From NCBI GenBank assembly GCA_018654745.1, contig JABILA010000110.1, positions 1 to 64,000 on the forward strand: a stretch of 64,000 nucleotides of DNA. The letters are read 5' to 3'. Position 1 is the stretch's first letter. Each line of letters starts with the position of its first letter. Origin of the DNA: Alphaproteobacteria bacterium (GTDB lineage: Bacteria; Pseudomonadota; Alphaproteobacteria; UBA2966). Positions 30,816 to 40,461 of the stretch are shown piece after piece. Both the position numbers and the translations under genes were made by a program. The notes under the pieces are model-generated. The model worked only from the letters and a program-made list of their open reading frames with translations. It searched no databases and was not told the DNA's origin.

Positions 30816-31649
30816 TTGAACGATCAAGACGACTTTTCTATAAAGTTCTGGGGTGTGCGTGGCAGTATTGCCTGCTCAGGTCCCAAAACTGTGCGCTATG
30901 GCGGTAATACGTCTTGCCTCGAGGTGCGTTGTGGTGATCGCATCATTATTCTTGATGCCGGTTCCGGCATTCGCTATCTCGGCAATGAATTGATTACCAA
31001 GGGCCCCCTGGATGTCGATATCTTTTTGACCCATACCCATTTTGACCACATCTGTGGCATGCCGTTTTTTACGCCCTTTTTTGTACCGCAAAGCAAGTTC
31101 CGTATTTCTGCCGGACATTTGTTGCCGGAGCATAATGTTGAATTTGTGCTCAGCGAAATGATGATGGCGCCCTTGTTCCCGGTCCCGATGGCGATCTTCA
31201 ATGCCGACATTGCTTTCCAGGATTTTATGTCCGGCGACACGCTTGATCTGGGTGATGGCATCACCTTACGTACGGCACCGCTCAATCATCCCAACCGCGC
31301 CACCGGCTATCGCATTGAATATCAGGGCCGCTCAATTTGCTACATCACAGACACGGAACACACACTGGATGCGCCGGATGAAAATGTCGCCGGTCTGATC
31401 CGTGGTGCAGATATTGTGATCTATGACGGCACCTACACGGATGAAGAATTCCCCAACCATATTACCTGGGGGCATTCGACGTGGCAGGAAGGTTTGCGCA
31501 TGTGTGAAGCAAACGATGTTAAAAAATATGTTCTGTTCCATCACGATCCCGAACGCGATGATGACCAGCTCGACGAGATCGGTCGCCAGCTTGAAGAGCT
31601 GAGGCCCGGAACGGTCGTTGCCCGTGAGGGCATGGTCCTCAACCCCTGA
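30816..31649 (+). CDS. MBL-fold metallo-hydrolase
   Basis: IKFWGVRGSIACSGPKTVRYGGNTSCLEVRCGDRIIILDAGSGIRYLG, FLTHTHFDHICGMPFF; alternative (TTG) start. Confidence 0.9.
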   Translation: MNDQDDFSIKFWGVRGSIACSGPKTVRYGGNTSCLEVRCGDRIIILDAGSGIRYLGNELITKGPLDVDIFLTHTHFDHICGMPFFTPFFVPQSKFRISAGHLLPEHNVEFVLSEMMMAPLFPVPMAIFNADIAFQDFMSGDTLDLGDGITLRTAPLNHPNRATGYRIEYQGRSICYITDTEHTLDAPDENVAGLIRGADIVIYDGTYTDEEFPNHITWGHSTWQEGLRMCEANDVKKYVLFHHDPERDDDQLDEIGRQLEELRPGTVVAREGMVLNP

Positions 31650-31655
31650 TCTGAT

Positions 31656-32507
31656 ATGCGATTTCGCCAATTAGTTATGGGCCTGCAAACGGTTCTGGGT
31701 TTGCGCCAGCGTGGATTTTTTATTCCCTATCGCTATGCCGACACCCTGCCCAAATCAGGCACCGGGGTGGGCGACATCAAGCCCTATGATCCGATGCTGG
31801 CGGCCATGGCAGAGAAGACACCGGAAATGTCGGCCCTGGTTCAGACCATCAACGGCTTTGCAAATGATCTGAGAAATATTGGCGATCAGCCGCCGCCTGC
31901 CCCGCGCTGGACCCAGGATTGGTTTCCCGTTCTCGACGCCGCCGCGGCCTATGGCATGGTACGCCAGACAAAACCAAAGCGCATTGTCGAAGTGGGCTCC
32001 GGCCATTCAACCCGGTTTATGGCGCAGGCAATTCGGGACCAGGCATGTGCGACTGAATTTACGGCCATAGATCCTCAACCGCGTGCTGTGATCGAGGGCC
32101 TGGACATTCAGTTCATCCGCGCGACATTGGCGGACGCACCGACTGCGCCGTTCGAAAATTTGCAGGCGGGGGATATTCTGTTCATTGATTCCAGTCACAT
32201 CCTGATGCCGGGCTCGGACGTTGATGATCTGTTTAATCGAATTTTACCAATGTTGCCGCCCGGGGTTCTGGTTCATATCCATGATGTTTTTTTGCCCGAC
32301 GACTATCCTGCCTCCTGGGCCTGGCGGGGATATAACGAACAATTATCGATCCCGTCCATGGTGCTCTCGGGTGGTTACGAAATCGTGTTTTCAAGTCATT
32401 ATGTTCGTCATCACACAGCGGCTATTCTGGCCGGAACAATCGTGGAAGAACTGGTGCTTCCCAAGACAGCTTTTGAAACCAGTTTGTGGCTCAGGAAAAT
32501 AACATGA
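31656..32507 (+). CDS. Class I SAM-dependent methyltransferase
   Basis: KRIVEVGSGHSTRFMAQAIRDQ; DILFIDSSHILMPGSDVDDLFNRILPML. Confidence 0.8.
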   Translation: MRFRQLVMGLQTVLGLRQRGFFIPYRYADTLPKSGTGVGDIKPYDPMLAAMAEKTPEMSALVQTINGFANDLRNIGDQPPPAPRWTQDWFPVLDAAAAYGMVRQTKPKRIVEVGSGHSTRFMAQAIRDQACATEFTAIDPQPRAVIEGLDIQFIRATLADAPTAPFENLQAGDILFIDSSHILMPGSDVDDLFNRILPMLPPGVLVHIHDVFLPDDYPASWAWRGYNEQLSIPSMVLSGGYEIVFSSHYVRHHTAAILAGTIVEELVLPKTAFETSLWLRKIT

Positions 32508-33871
32508 CGGAAATAACCGGAAACCGGATCCAGCGTCTTGGCCGGTTTCTGTTTGGCGAAGCGCCGGACGACAACCCGCCCGAACGTGTGCGCTCGGCGA
32601 TTGCACAACAGCAATATGAAAGTGAAATCCTGATCGGCTGGGTGCAGCTGGCGGTCGTCCTCACTTTTGGTGTGCTCTATTCCCTGTCGCCCAAAACCTT
32701 TAATTCCGAGATCATGTTTGCGCCGGTACCATGGGCCCTCAGCCTCTACGGCGGCTTTACCTTGCTGCGTCTCATCCTTGCCTATGTCGGGCGTATCCCG
32801 GGCTGGTTCCTCGGCTTGTCGGTGGTGATCGACATGTCCTTGTTGATGGGTCTGATCTGGTCTTTTCATCTGCAGTATGATCAACCGCCGTCGTTTTTTC
32901 TGAAAGCCCCGACGCTGCTATATGTCTTTATATTTGTCGCACTCAGGGCTCTGCGCTTCGATGCATTCTATGTTGTGCTGTCCGGCATTGTGGCGAGTTT
33001 GGGTTGGCTGTTGATGGTGGGGTATGTGCTTTATTTTCAAGGCATGGACCCGTTGACGCGCGATTATGTTGAATACATGACCTCGTCGAAAATGCTGTTG
33101 GGGGCCGAGTTCGACAAGATCATTTCAATATTACTGGTGACATTGATATTGGCTGTGGCCATCGTTCGTGCCCGGCGTTTGTTGATCCGTTCTGCCATCG
33201 AGGAAACCGCCGCTGCCGATCTGTCGCGCTTCCTGCCGCCGGAACTGGCGCAACAAATTACGGAACAAAAAATCCGGGTTCAGGCCGGAGAAGGCGAGCT
33301 GACAGAAGCCGCAACCCTGACCTGCGATATTCGCGGTTTCACCCGGTATTCCATGAATTTCGATCCGCGTGAAATCATGGTGTTGCTGGCCGACTACCAG
33401 TCTCGCATGGTGCCGGTCATCAACAAACATGGCGGCGTCGTCGACAAGTTTCCGGGTGATGGCATCATGGTGATGTTCAACACCGTGACCAAATCCGAGA
33501 CCTATGCCGCTGATGCCCTGCGCTGTGTCGACGACATGTGCGCCGCCTGTATGGCTTGGGGCAAGGAACGTGAAGCAGCAGGCGAAGCGGCTATGGAACT
33601 GGTCTGGTCCGTCGCTGCCGGGCCGGTTGTTTTTGGTGCCGTCGGCGATACCACACGTTTGGAATATACTGTCATCGGCGACAGCGCAAACATGGCTGCC
33701 AAACTTGAAAAACACACCAAGGAAGAAGGCGTGCACGGCCTGACGACAAAGGAAACTTTTGATCTCGCCGTTTCCCAGGGCTACGAGCCCCCTGCCCCGC
33801 GCGCCGTTCTGGGCGACCGCAATGTCGGTGGTGTTGATGCGCCCATTGATCTGGTGACGTTGGTGTCGTGA
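32504..33871 (+). CDS. Membrane-anchored class III adenylate/guanylate cyclase
   Basis: N-terminal TM helices; LTCDIRGFTRYSMNFDPREIMVLLADYQSRM, KFPGDGIMVMFN, YTVIGDSANMAAKLEKHTKE. Confidence 0.93.
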   Translation: MTEITGNRIQRLGRFLFGEAPDDNPPERVRSAIAQQQYESEILIGWVQLAVVLTFGVLYSLSPKTFNSEIMFAPVPWALSLYGGFTLLRLILAYVGRIPGWFLGLSVVIDMSLLMGLIWSFHLQYDQPPSFFLKAPTLLYVFIFVALRALRFDAFYVVLSGIVASLGWLLMVGYVLYFQGMDPLTRDYVEYMTSSKMLLGAEFDKIISILLVTLILAVAIVRARRLLIRSAIEETAAADLSRFLPPELAQQITEQKIRVQAGEGELTEAATLTCDIRGFTRYSMNFDPREIMVLLADYQSRMVPVINKHGGVVDKFPGDGIMVMFNTVTKSETYAADALRCVDDMCAACMAWGKEREAAGEAAMELVWSVAAGPVVFGAVGDTTRLEYTVIGDSANMAAKLEKHTKEEGVHGLTTKETFDLAVSQGYEPPAPRAVLGDRNVGGVDAPIDLVTLVS

Positions 33872-34752
33872 TGGCACCGGAAATATTCCACGCACACATG
33901 GATGCCCGGTCCGACCTGTTTTGCAGCGATGACCCGGACCTGATTTTTCCCTGGTGGAGTTTTTCCAAAACCGTATTGGCAACTGCTGCGCTGCGGCTTG
34001 TCGGCAAAGGAAAGCTGGAACTTGATCAGCGCCTGCCGGATCGACAATTCACTTTACGTCAGTTGCTTCAGCATCAGGCCGGTGCGCCCAACTACAGCAA
34101 ACTGGCAGCCTATACCAGGGCTGTTGAGGAACGAGCAGATCCCTGGGATGTAGAGGATATGCTCGATCAATGTCATGCTGCTCAGCCGGAATATATGCCC
34201 GGGTCCGGCTGGGCGTACTCCAATACCGGATACCTTATTGTCAGGTGCTTGATTGAACGGGCAGCAAATGATGATCTGGGCTCCGCTTTGCAATTCCTTG
34301 TTTTTGATCCCCTGGAAATTGATTCGGTATTTCTTGCCAAAACGCGGCAGGACATGGCTCGGGCGGTGTGGGGAAACGAAAACGGTTATCATCCGGGCTG
34401 GGTTTACCACGGACTATTACTGGGAACCGCCGGTGATGCCGTCAGGTTTTTGAACGGCTTGATGACCAGGGACATACTGTCAGCCACTTTGCACGAGCAG
34501 ATGATTTCCCCGCATCATATTGGCGGTCCGGTTTCCGGTCGACCCTGGCAAAAAACAGCTTACGGGTTGGGCCTGATGTGCGGAGAGATGAATTCAGTTG
34601 GCAGGTCCATCGGCCATTCAGGTGGCGGTCCGGAAAATGTTTGTGCGGTGTATCATTTTCCCGATGTGCAAGAACCTGTCACAGTCGCGGCCTTTTGTTC
34701 CGGATCAGACGAGGGTGTAGCGGAGAACGAGGTCGTCGAGCTGGTTGTTTGA
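33868..34752 (+). CDS. Serine hydrolase (beta-lactamase/penicillin-binding protein class C-like)
   Basis: PWWSFSKTVLATAAL (SxxK), GSGWAYSNTGYLIV (YxN), GRSIGHSGGGPE (HxG). Confidence 0.88.
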   Translation: MMAPEIFHAHMDARSDLFCSDDPDLIFPWWSFSKTVLATAALRLVGKGKLELDQRLPDRQFTLRQLLQHQAGAPNYSKLAAYTRAVEERADPWDVEDMLDQCHAAQPEYMPGSGWAYSNTGYLIVRCLIERAANDDLGSALQFLVFDPLEIDSVFLAKTRQDMARAVWGNENGYHPGWVYHGLLLGTAGDAVRFLNGLMTRDILSATLHEQMISPHHIGGPVSGRPWQKTAYGLGLMCGEMNSVGRSIGHSGGGPENVCAVYHFPDVQEPVTVAAFCSGSDEGVAENEVVELVV

Positions 34753-34831
34753 TTAAGCCGTTGCTTCTGGTGTCTGGCAGCATAGGCTGATAAGAGAGGC
34801 CTGAATTTCCATACTGAAAGCCTGAACTGCC

Positions 34832-35299
34832 ATGATTACCTATTCCCGCGAACTCACCGTAGCCTGGGGGGAATCCGATCCTTTTGGTCTGGTTTATTAT
34901 CCGATGATGTTCACCTGGTTTAATGAGACCGAACATGAACTGCTTCGCGCGCTGGGCTTTCCGACCAACAAACTGATTACCGAAACCCGCACGGCCTTTG
35001 TCATGGGCGATGTGCATTTCCGTTTCATCGGTCCTGCCGCCTATGGCGACAAGGTGCGCACGACCATCCAGATGCACAAGATGGGCAAAAGCTCGGTGCA
35101 TTGGGATTGCAAGGCGGTGCAGGCAACGACCGGAGACGTGGTTTGCGAAGGACGCGCCATCCGCATCTATGCCAGGATTCTGGAAGACGGCAACCTCGAA
35201 GCCCACACAATCCCGGATTACATTCGGGACGCCCTGTCCAACCCCGGCGGTTTGATCAGCTTACCCGAAGATGAAATGCCTACCAGTCAGGACGATTGA
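34832..35299 (+). CDS. Acyl-CoA thioesterase (4HBT hotdog fold)
   Basis: VAWGESDPFGLVYYPMMFTWFNETEHELL catalytic D motif. Confidence 0.87.
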   Translation: MITYSRELTVAWGESDPFGLVYYPMMFTWFNETEHELLRALGFPTNKLITETRTAFVMGDVHFRFIGPAAYGDKVRTTIQMHKMGKSSVHWDCKAVQATTGDVVCEGRAIRIYARILEDGNLEAHTIPDYIRDALSNPGGLISLPEDEMPTSQDD

Positions 35300-36678
35300 T
35301 AATTAAACAGCCCCCAGTGATTCCCCTGGCGTTTGGCCCGTCGATGCAAGACAACAACGGTTAGCAACAGGACCAGGACTTCTGCGACAATGCCGCCATA
35401 CCAGATACCGGGCTCGCCAAAGATAAAGGGCAGGGCAAAGGTCAGGGGCAAGGCAAACAGGTAGGTGCGCGACAGACCCAGCAAAGCCGCACGTCCTGCA
35501 TCACCAATGGCCTGAAACCAGGTGGCTATCATCATCAGGGGACCAAACAGAAACAGCAAAAATGTCGCCAGCGGCAGGATGCGGTTGATCTCGTTAACGA
35601 TGGCCATATCGTCCACAAAGATCAGGCCAATAACAGACCGGCTGCTTACAAAGATAGTTTGCACGCCAACACAATAGACGATGGCAACCACCAGGGCCGT
35701 GCGCAGACTGTTGTCGGAACGCTGCCATTTTTCCGCCCCGAAGTTATTTCCGGCAATGGTCTGAAAGGCCATGCTGATTCCCAGCAAAGGCAAAAATGCA
35801 AAGGTCATCAGGCGGGTGATGATACCAAAGGCCCCTGCAGTCGCCTCATATGATTCCCCCGCCCAAAGCTGCAGGCAATAGATCGTAAGACCGGCAGACA
35901 GGGAGACGCCGATGTAGCCAAGGCTGGTCGGTGCGCCCAGAGCCAGTAATTCGCCCCAGTGTTTCCAGCCCGGACGGATGTTTGAAAAGCGAAATACAGC
36001 GGATGACTTACCCAACAGTCGAAAGCAAATGATGGCTGAAACCGAACAGGCCTGAGCCAGTACCGTGCCCCATGCCGACCCGGCCACACCCCATCCAGCT
36101 TCGACTACAAAAATATAGTCAAAGCCGATATTCAGGAACGCCGAGGTCACCGAAATAGCGGCCATCATGCGCAACAGCCCCTCACATCGCAGGGCATCGA
36201 TATTGATCGACAGCATGAAAACCAGTGGCGAACACAGGATCAGAATGGAGATGTAGGTATAACCAGCATTTGCCAGTACGACCGATCCATTGGCCACTTG
36301 CAAGGTCAGGCTGCTGCCGCCGGACAAGAACAGTCCGATCAATACCGCGCAAACGACCAGGGCCAACAAGATGGCCTGACCGTAGACGGCCCCGGCCTCA
36401 GTGTGATCACCGGCCCCCAACCGTCGGGCATAGATGCTGGAAAAACCGCTTGAAACCAACGTCGAAAGAGCGACCAGCAACATGTACAACGGAAACATCA
36501 AAGTCACGCCGGTCAGGGCATCCGCGCCAACGAATGCCCCCAGGAACCAGGCGTCGACCAGAGTAAAGAGGCCGTTCAACAACATGATCAAGATGATCGG
36601 CGAGGCCGTTTTGGCAAACAGAACCGGCAGCGACCCGGCCAGATACATGTTTTGTGATGGGGAAGATGTATTGGTCAT
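35287..36678 (-). CDS. MATE-family efflux transporter
   Basis: 463 aa, about 12 hydrophobic helices; NGLFTLVDAWFLGAFVGADALTGVTLMFPLY. Confidence 0.9.
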   Translation of the reverse strand: MTNTSSPSQNMYLAGSLPVLFAKTASPIILIMLLNGLFTLVDAWFLGAFVGADALTGVTLMFPLYMLLVALSTLVSSGFSSIYARRLGAGDHTEAGAVYGQAILLALVVCAVLIGLFLSGGSSLTLQVANGSVVLANAGYTYISILILCSPLVFMLSINIDALRCEGLLRMMAAISVTSAFLNIGFDYIFVVEAGWGVAGSAWGTVLAQACSVSAIICFRLLGKSSAVFRFSNIRPGWKHWGELLALGAPTSLGYIGVSLSAGLTIYCLQLWAGESYEATAGAFGIITRLMTFAFLPLLGISMAFQTIAGNNFGAEKWQRSDNSLRTALVVAIVYCVGVQTIFVSSRSVIGLIFVDDMAIVNEINRILPLATFLLFLFGPLMMIATWFQAIGDAGRAALLGLSRTYLFALPLTFALPFIFGEPGIWYGGIVAEVLVLLLTVVVLHRRAKRQGNHWGLFNYQSS

Positions 36679-37145
36679 TTGTTCTCTCCCACATGCAAAA
36701 CAATTTGTGGCCGGCCGTTGGACGTCTTTTGTGGCGTGACTCCCTTGTGATCAATATTGCCGGTGACGCGTTGGCGAAAGGACGAAAAGGAATCATGCGT
36801 GACCACATCCACGGGCTCGTCAAAATGCATTGTGACACGAAACAAATCTCCGCTTTCCAGCGGCACCATATTCAGCACACTGGCCTCAAACGCCTGGCCA
36901 AGATAGAGACCTGTCACCCGATCACCGATGGCGACCGGACAGACTTTCAGGATCGCGTCTGCGGTCTGGTTTTCACTTGCGGCATGCAAGGTGTTCCAGT
37001 CACGATAACCATATTGTTTGGCAATCAGCTCAAGCGACTGGCTGTGGCCTGTTGTTGTTCCGCCGGATTGACGCTCCGCACGCAGGGCTTTGGCCTGCAG
37101 TTTCAGGACATCAATCGGAGGCAAAATAGATGAAGTACTCATCAT
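36675..37145 (-). CDS. Glyoxalase-superfamily / toprim-associated small conserved protein
   Basis: LKLQAKALRAERQSGGTTTGHSQSLELIAKQYGYRDWNTLHAA; 4-bp overlap with MATE gene. Confidence 0.65.
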   Translation of the reverse strand: MMSTSSILPPIDVLKLQAKALRAERQSGGTTTGHSQSLELIAKQYGYRDWNTLHAASENQTADAILKVCPVAIGDRVTGLYLGQAFEASVLNMVPLESGDLFRVTMHFDEPVDVVTHDSFSSFRQRVTGNIDHKGVTPQKTSNGRPQIVLHVGENK

Positions 37146-37342
37146 AAACCTCTTTCAAAGTTATGATGCGGAAAACCAGTTGGTGCTCGCGTTGCCATCA
37201 GACCGCACACAATGAAAGTGGGTAGATGATTTGATAAGAAGGCTTCACCATGGCAGAACCAGCGAGCGGCAGGGGCCTTCACCCAGGCCGGTTATATAGG
37301 AGGCGGAACTGTTCTTGTCAAAGGGAAAGTTGGAACAGGCCG

Positions 37343-38017
37343 TCAATCGAAACCGGTGAAGGTGATGATGTCGTCCGTTTCGGTGCGGTCTGATTTGACC
37401 TCATTGGCTTCAAAATCATAATCGGGATAGCCCATGGCGATACAGGTCATAATCACCTGTTCGTCCGGAATTCTGGCGTGCTCGCGCACAACGGCTGACT
37501 GCATGATGCCCTGACCATTGATCACGGTACCAAGGCCGCGCTCCCATGCTGCCAGCACCAGACCATAGGTCACAGCGCCCAGATCAAAGTGCGCAATGGT
37601 GGCAGGCTCAAGACTTTTGTCGTAGGTCATGACAATGGATACAGGTGCATCAAACTGGCGAAATCCGCGCATGACCCAGTCCTGGCGACGGGCCTTGTCA
37701 TCACGCTCGATGCCCATGGCTTCAAACAGTTTGACCGCAATGTCGACCTGGCGCTGGCGATGGACACCGACATAGGCTTCGTGTGTTGGAATTTCCCGCT
37801 GGGGTTTGACACCCGCCAGCATGCGTTCGGTGTTGCCCTCGCGAATACGGTCCAGAGGTTCTCCGGTGACGACATGGAAAAACCACGGTTGGGTATTCAT
37901 GGATGATGGTGCGCCCTTGGCGATTTCGATGATCTCACGGATCAATTCTTTTGGCACCGGATCCTTTTTGTATCCGCGAATGCTGCGGCGCTCGGCGACC
38001 AGCGTCTGATAATCCAT
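37343..38017 (-). CDS. Nitroreductase family protein
   Basis: MDYQTLVAERRSIRGYKKDPVPKELIREIIEIAKGAPSSMNTQPWFFHVV; start refined within ORF 37343-38062. Confidence 0.92.
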   Translation of the reverse strand: MDYQTLVAERRSIRGYKKDPVPKELIREIIEIAKGAPSSMNTQPWFFHVVTGEPLDRIREGNTERMLAGVKPQREIPTHEAYVGVHRQRQVDIAVKLFEAMGIERDDKARRQDWVMRGFRQFDAPVSIVMTYDKSLEPATIAHFDLGAVTYGLVLAAWERGLGTVINGQGIMQSAVVREHARIPDEQVIMTCIAMGYPDYDFEANEVKSDRTETDDIITFTGFD

Positions 38018-38140
38018 AAAACAAACCTTGTGATTGTGGTGCGCTGCAGGATACAGGCGCAAAAATATTGGTTATTGTTGGGTTATTCTAACGCCGGTAA
38101 ATTGAACCGGGAATGCCATCATTGCGGAAAAACCTGAATA

Positions 38141-38620
38141 ATGACGCCATCAAGCAATGAAAAGAACCTGTTGATCGTTGCACATGTGCCCTCCAACAAT
38201 ACCCGGGCCTTGCGCGATGCCGTTGTGGCGGGGGCCGGATCACCTGAAATCGAAGGCGTGAAGGTTGTGGTCTGCACACCGTTTGAAGCAGGGCCCGAGG
38301 ACGTGCTGGCTGCTGATGCCATCATTCTTGGCACCACCGAAAACCTTGGTTACATGAGCGGTGCCCTCAAGGATTTTTTCGACCGGATTTATTATCCCTG
38401 CCTCGAGGAAAAACAGGGCCTGCCTATGGCGGTCTATATTCGCGCTGGCCACGACGGCACCGGCACCCGCCGTGCCATCGACACCATCACTACCGGCTTG
38501 AAATGGAAAGCCGTTCAGGAACCCGTTATATGTCGCGGCGACTGGGACCCTGCATTTGTGGAACAGTGCGAGAAACTCGGCATGGCCATGGCCGCAGGGC
38601 TTGAAGCCGGGGTTTTTTAG
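38141..38620 (+). CDS. Flavodoxin-like / NAD(P)H-dependent FMN reductase family protein
   Basis: LLIVAHVPSNNTRALRDAV; DAIILGTTENLGYMSGALKDFFDR. Confidence 0.85.
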   Translation: MTPSSNEKNLLIVAHVPSNNTRALRDAVVAGAGSPEIEGVKVVVCTPFEAGPEDVLAADAIILGTTENLGYMSGALKDFFDRIYYPCLEEKQGLPMAVYIRAGHDGTGTRRAIDTITTGLKWKAVQEPVICRGDWDPAFVEQCEKLGMAMAAGLEAGVF

Positions 38621-38629
38621 GTTTTCTAC

Positions 38630-38731
38630 CCGTCACCCCGCACTTGATGCGGGGTCCATGCGGCGGCCCAATTGGGATGTGTTTTACGTTGCGACACAGG
38701 CGTAGACCCCGCATCAAGTGCGGGGTGACGG
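38630..38731. repeat. Bipartite palindromic element with perfect 27-bp terminal inverted repeats
   Basis: ccgtcaccccgcacttgatgcggggtc (38630-38656) and gaccccgcatcaagtgcggggtgacgg (38705-38731) are exact reverse complements; same layout as 109-212. Confidence 0.88.
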
Positions 38732-38742
38732 ATTGGTTTTGG

Positions 38743-39252
38743 TCAGCGTGACCCACAACATTTATTCAGGAACTTGTCGACGTCAGCCTGGCACGACAGC
38801 ACCTCCAGAGAACCTTCGAAAGTGCGAAGGGTTTCCATCAATTGCGGTCGGTGGGCGTTGCGAAAATTCCATACATACTTAAGAAACATCCAGTCGAATC
38901 GTTCAGGACACTCAGGCGCGACATCGGCGCGGTTTCTACCTTGTAGTCGGAGTGTGCGTACAATCACTCGCCAAATACATAACATCCGAGGCATATCCAG
39001 AAAGACTACCGTATCTGCTCTTTCCAGTCTGGCTATCAATGTAGAATGATAGTTTCCATCCATGATCCAGATAGGCTCGGTGATTAACTCGTCGACAATA
39101 GCGGCCCAATTGGCCATATCCGGTGATTTCCAGCCCGGAAAAAAGAAATGCTGGTCAAGATGGATGACAGGGAGTTCCGTTCCAGCGGAGAGTTTCAGCG
39201 AAAATGATGATTTGCCTGCGCCTGCATTGCCAACAACAAGCACACGCTTCAT
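38743..39252 (-). CDS. P-loop NTPase, topology-modulation (FlaR)/adenylate kinase-like
   Basis: RVLVVGNAGAGKSSFSLKLS Walker A; HLDQHFFFPGWK; IMDGNYHSTLIARLERADTVVFLDMPR. Confidence 0.85.
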   Translation of the reverse strand: MKRVLVVGNAGAGKSSFSLKLSAGTELPVIHLDQHFFFPGWKSPDMANWAAIVDELITEPIWIMDGNYHSTLIARLERADTVVFLDMPRMLCIWRVIVRTLRLQGRNRADVAPECPERFDWMFLKYVWNFRNAHRPQLMETLRTFEGSLEVLSCQADVDKFLNKCCGSR

Positions 39253-39270
39253 GACTTCATTTACCCCGCT

Positions 39271-40461
39271 TTACTTATACGGATCAGCTGCGTCTCTCAG
39301 GCCATCGCCGAAGAAATTGAAGGCCAGTACAACCAGGATCACCGGGGCGACTGGCAGCATCAGCCATGGATACAATGCTACAGCGTTGATGTTCTGGGCT
39401 TCGTTTAGCAACACGCCCCAGCTGGTAATTGGTGGACGCAGGCCTAACCCCAGGAAACTCAAAGCGGTCTCACCCAGGATCATCGACGGCACTGACAAGG
39501 TGGCCGAAGCGATCAGGTGGCTCATGAAGGATGGCACCATGTGACGACCAATAATGCGGGACGGTTTGGCACCCATCAGCTCGGCGGCGGAGGCGAAATC
39601 TTCCTCGCGTAAAGCCATGAACTTGCCACGCACCGCCCGGGCAAGACCGGTCCAGTCCAGCAGTCCCAGAATGATCGTGATGCCAAAGTAAATCAGCACC
39701 GGTGACCATGTCACCGGCAAGGCAGCGGACAGCGCCATCCACAATGGCAGTTCCGGAAACGAGCGTATGATTTCGATCAGGCGCTGGGCCAGAGGATCAA
39801 ACCAGCCGCCATAATATCCGGCAAAACCGCCAATAATAATACCCAATATGAAACTGACGGTAATACCGATCAGGCCCACGGTCAGGGATATTCGGGTGCC
39901 ATAGACAATGCGTGAGAACATGTCACGCCCCAGGCGGTCCGTTCCGAACAGGAACAGGGTGCCACGTTTTGCCGGGCAGGCCAGATGGAAGTCGGCCTTG
40001 AACAGATTCATGAACTCGTACTTGCTGCCGCTGCAGAAGAAACGAATGGGCTGAACCTTTTTGTGGTTGGGCTCGTAGAACCGTTTCATGGTTTTACGAT
40101 CAAGCTTCAGCTTGTAGCCATAAACAAACGGGCCGACAAACTCACCTTCATGAAACACGTGGATGGCTTGCGGCGGCGCATAGATAAAGCGCCGGTTCTT
40201 TTCACTCAGTTCGTAGGGGGCGATGACCTCACTCAATAATGCTGACGCATACATCAGCAGCAAGATAATGCCCGACGCCACGGCGATTTTATGGCGCTTG
40301 AACTTCCACCACATCATCGTCCATTGCGACGCCATGTAATAGCGTTCCTGCTCCGGCGTCAGTTTCTCGACGGAATAGGGATCAAACGGTTCCTGGCTGA
40401 CATAGTGCTCAAGCGGCCGGGCATCATTTTTGGAGGCATCATTTTTGCTGATGTCGGTCAT
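39271..40461 (-). CDS. Oligopeptide-type ABC transporter permease (DppC/OppC-like)
   Basis: FLFGTDRLGRDMFSRIVYGTRISLTVGLIG; RAVRGKFMALREEDFASAAELMGAKPSRIIGRHMVP. Confidence 0.93.
   Translation of the reverse strand: MTDISKNDASKNDARPLEHYVSQEPFDPYSVEKLTPEQERYYMASQWTMMWWKFKRHKIAVASGIILLLMYASALLSEVIAPYELSEKNRRFIYAPPQAIHVFHEGEFVGPFVYGYKLKLDRKTMKRFYEPNHKKVQPIRFFCSGSKYEFMNLFKADFHLACPAKRGTLFLFGTDRLGRDMFSRIVYGTRISLTVGLIGITVSFILGIIIGGFAGYYGGWFDPLAQRLIEIIRSFPELPLWMALSAALPVTWSPVLIYFGITIILGLLDWTGLARAVRGKFMALREEDFASAAELMGAKPSRIIGRHMVPSFMSHLIASATLSVPSMILGETALSFLGLGLRPPITSWGVLLNEAQNINAVALYPWLMLPVAPVILVVLAFNFFGDGLRDAADPYK

Noticed and set aside
33131-33982. 283-aa minus-strand ORF antisense to the class III cyclase
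   Set aside because: Shadow ORF; the cyclase catalytic motifs are on the plus strand.
36225-36838. Overlapping ORFs on both strands inside the MATE transporter region
   Set aside because: The MATE frame has a clear hydrophobic-helix pattern; the others are Arg/Pro-rich artefacts.
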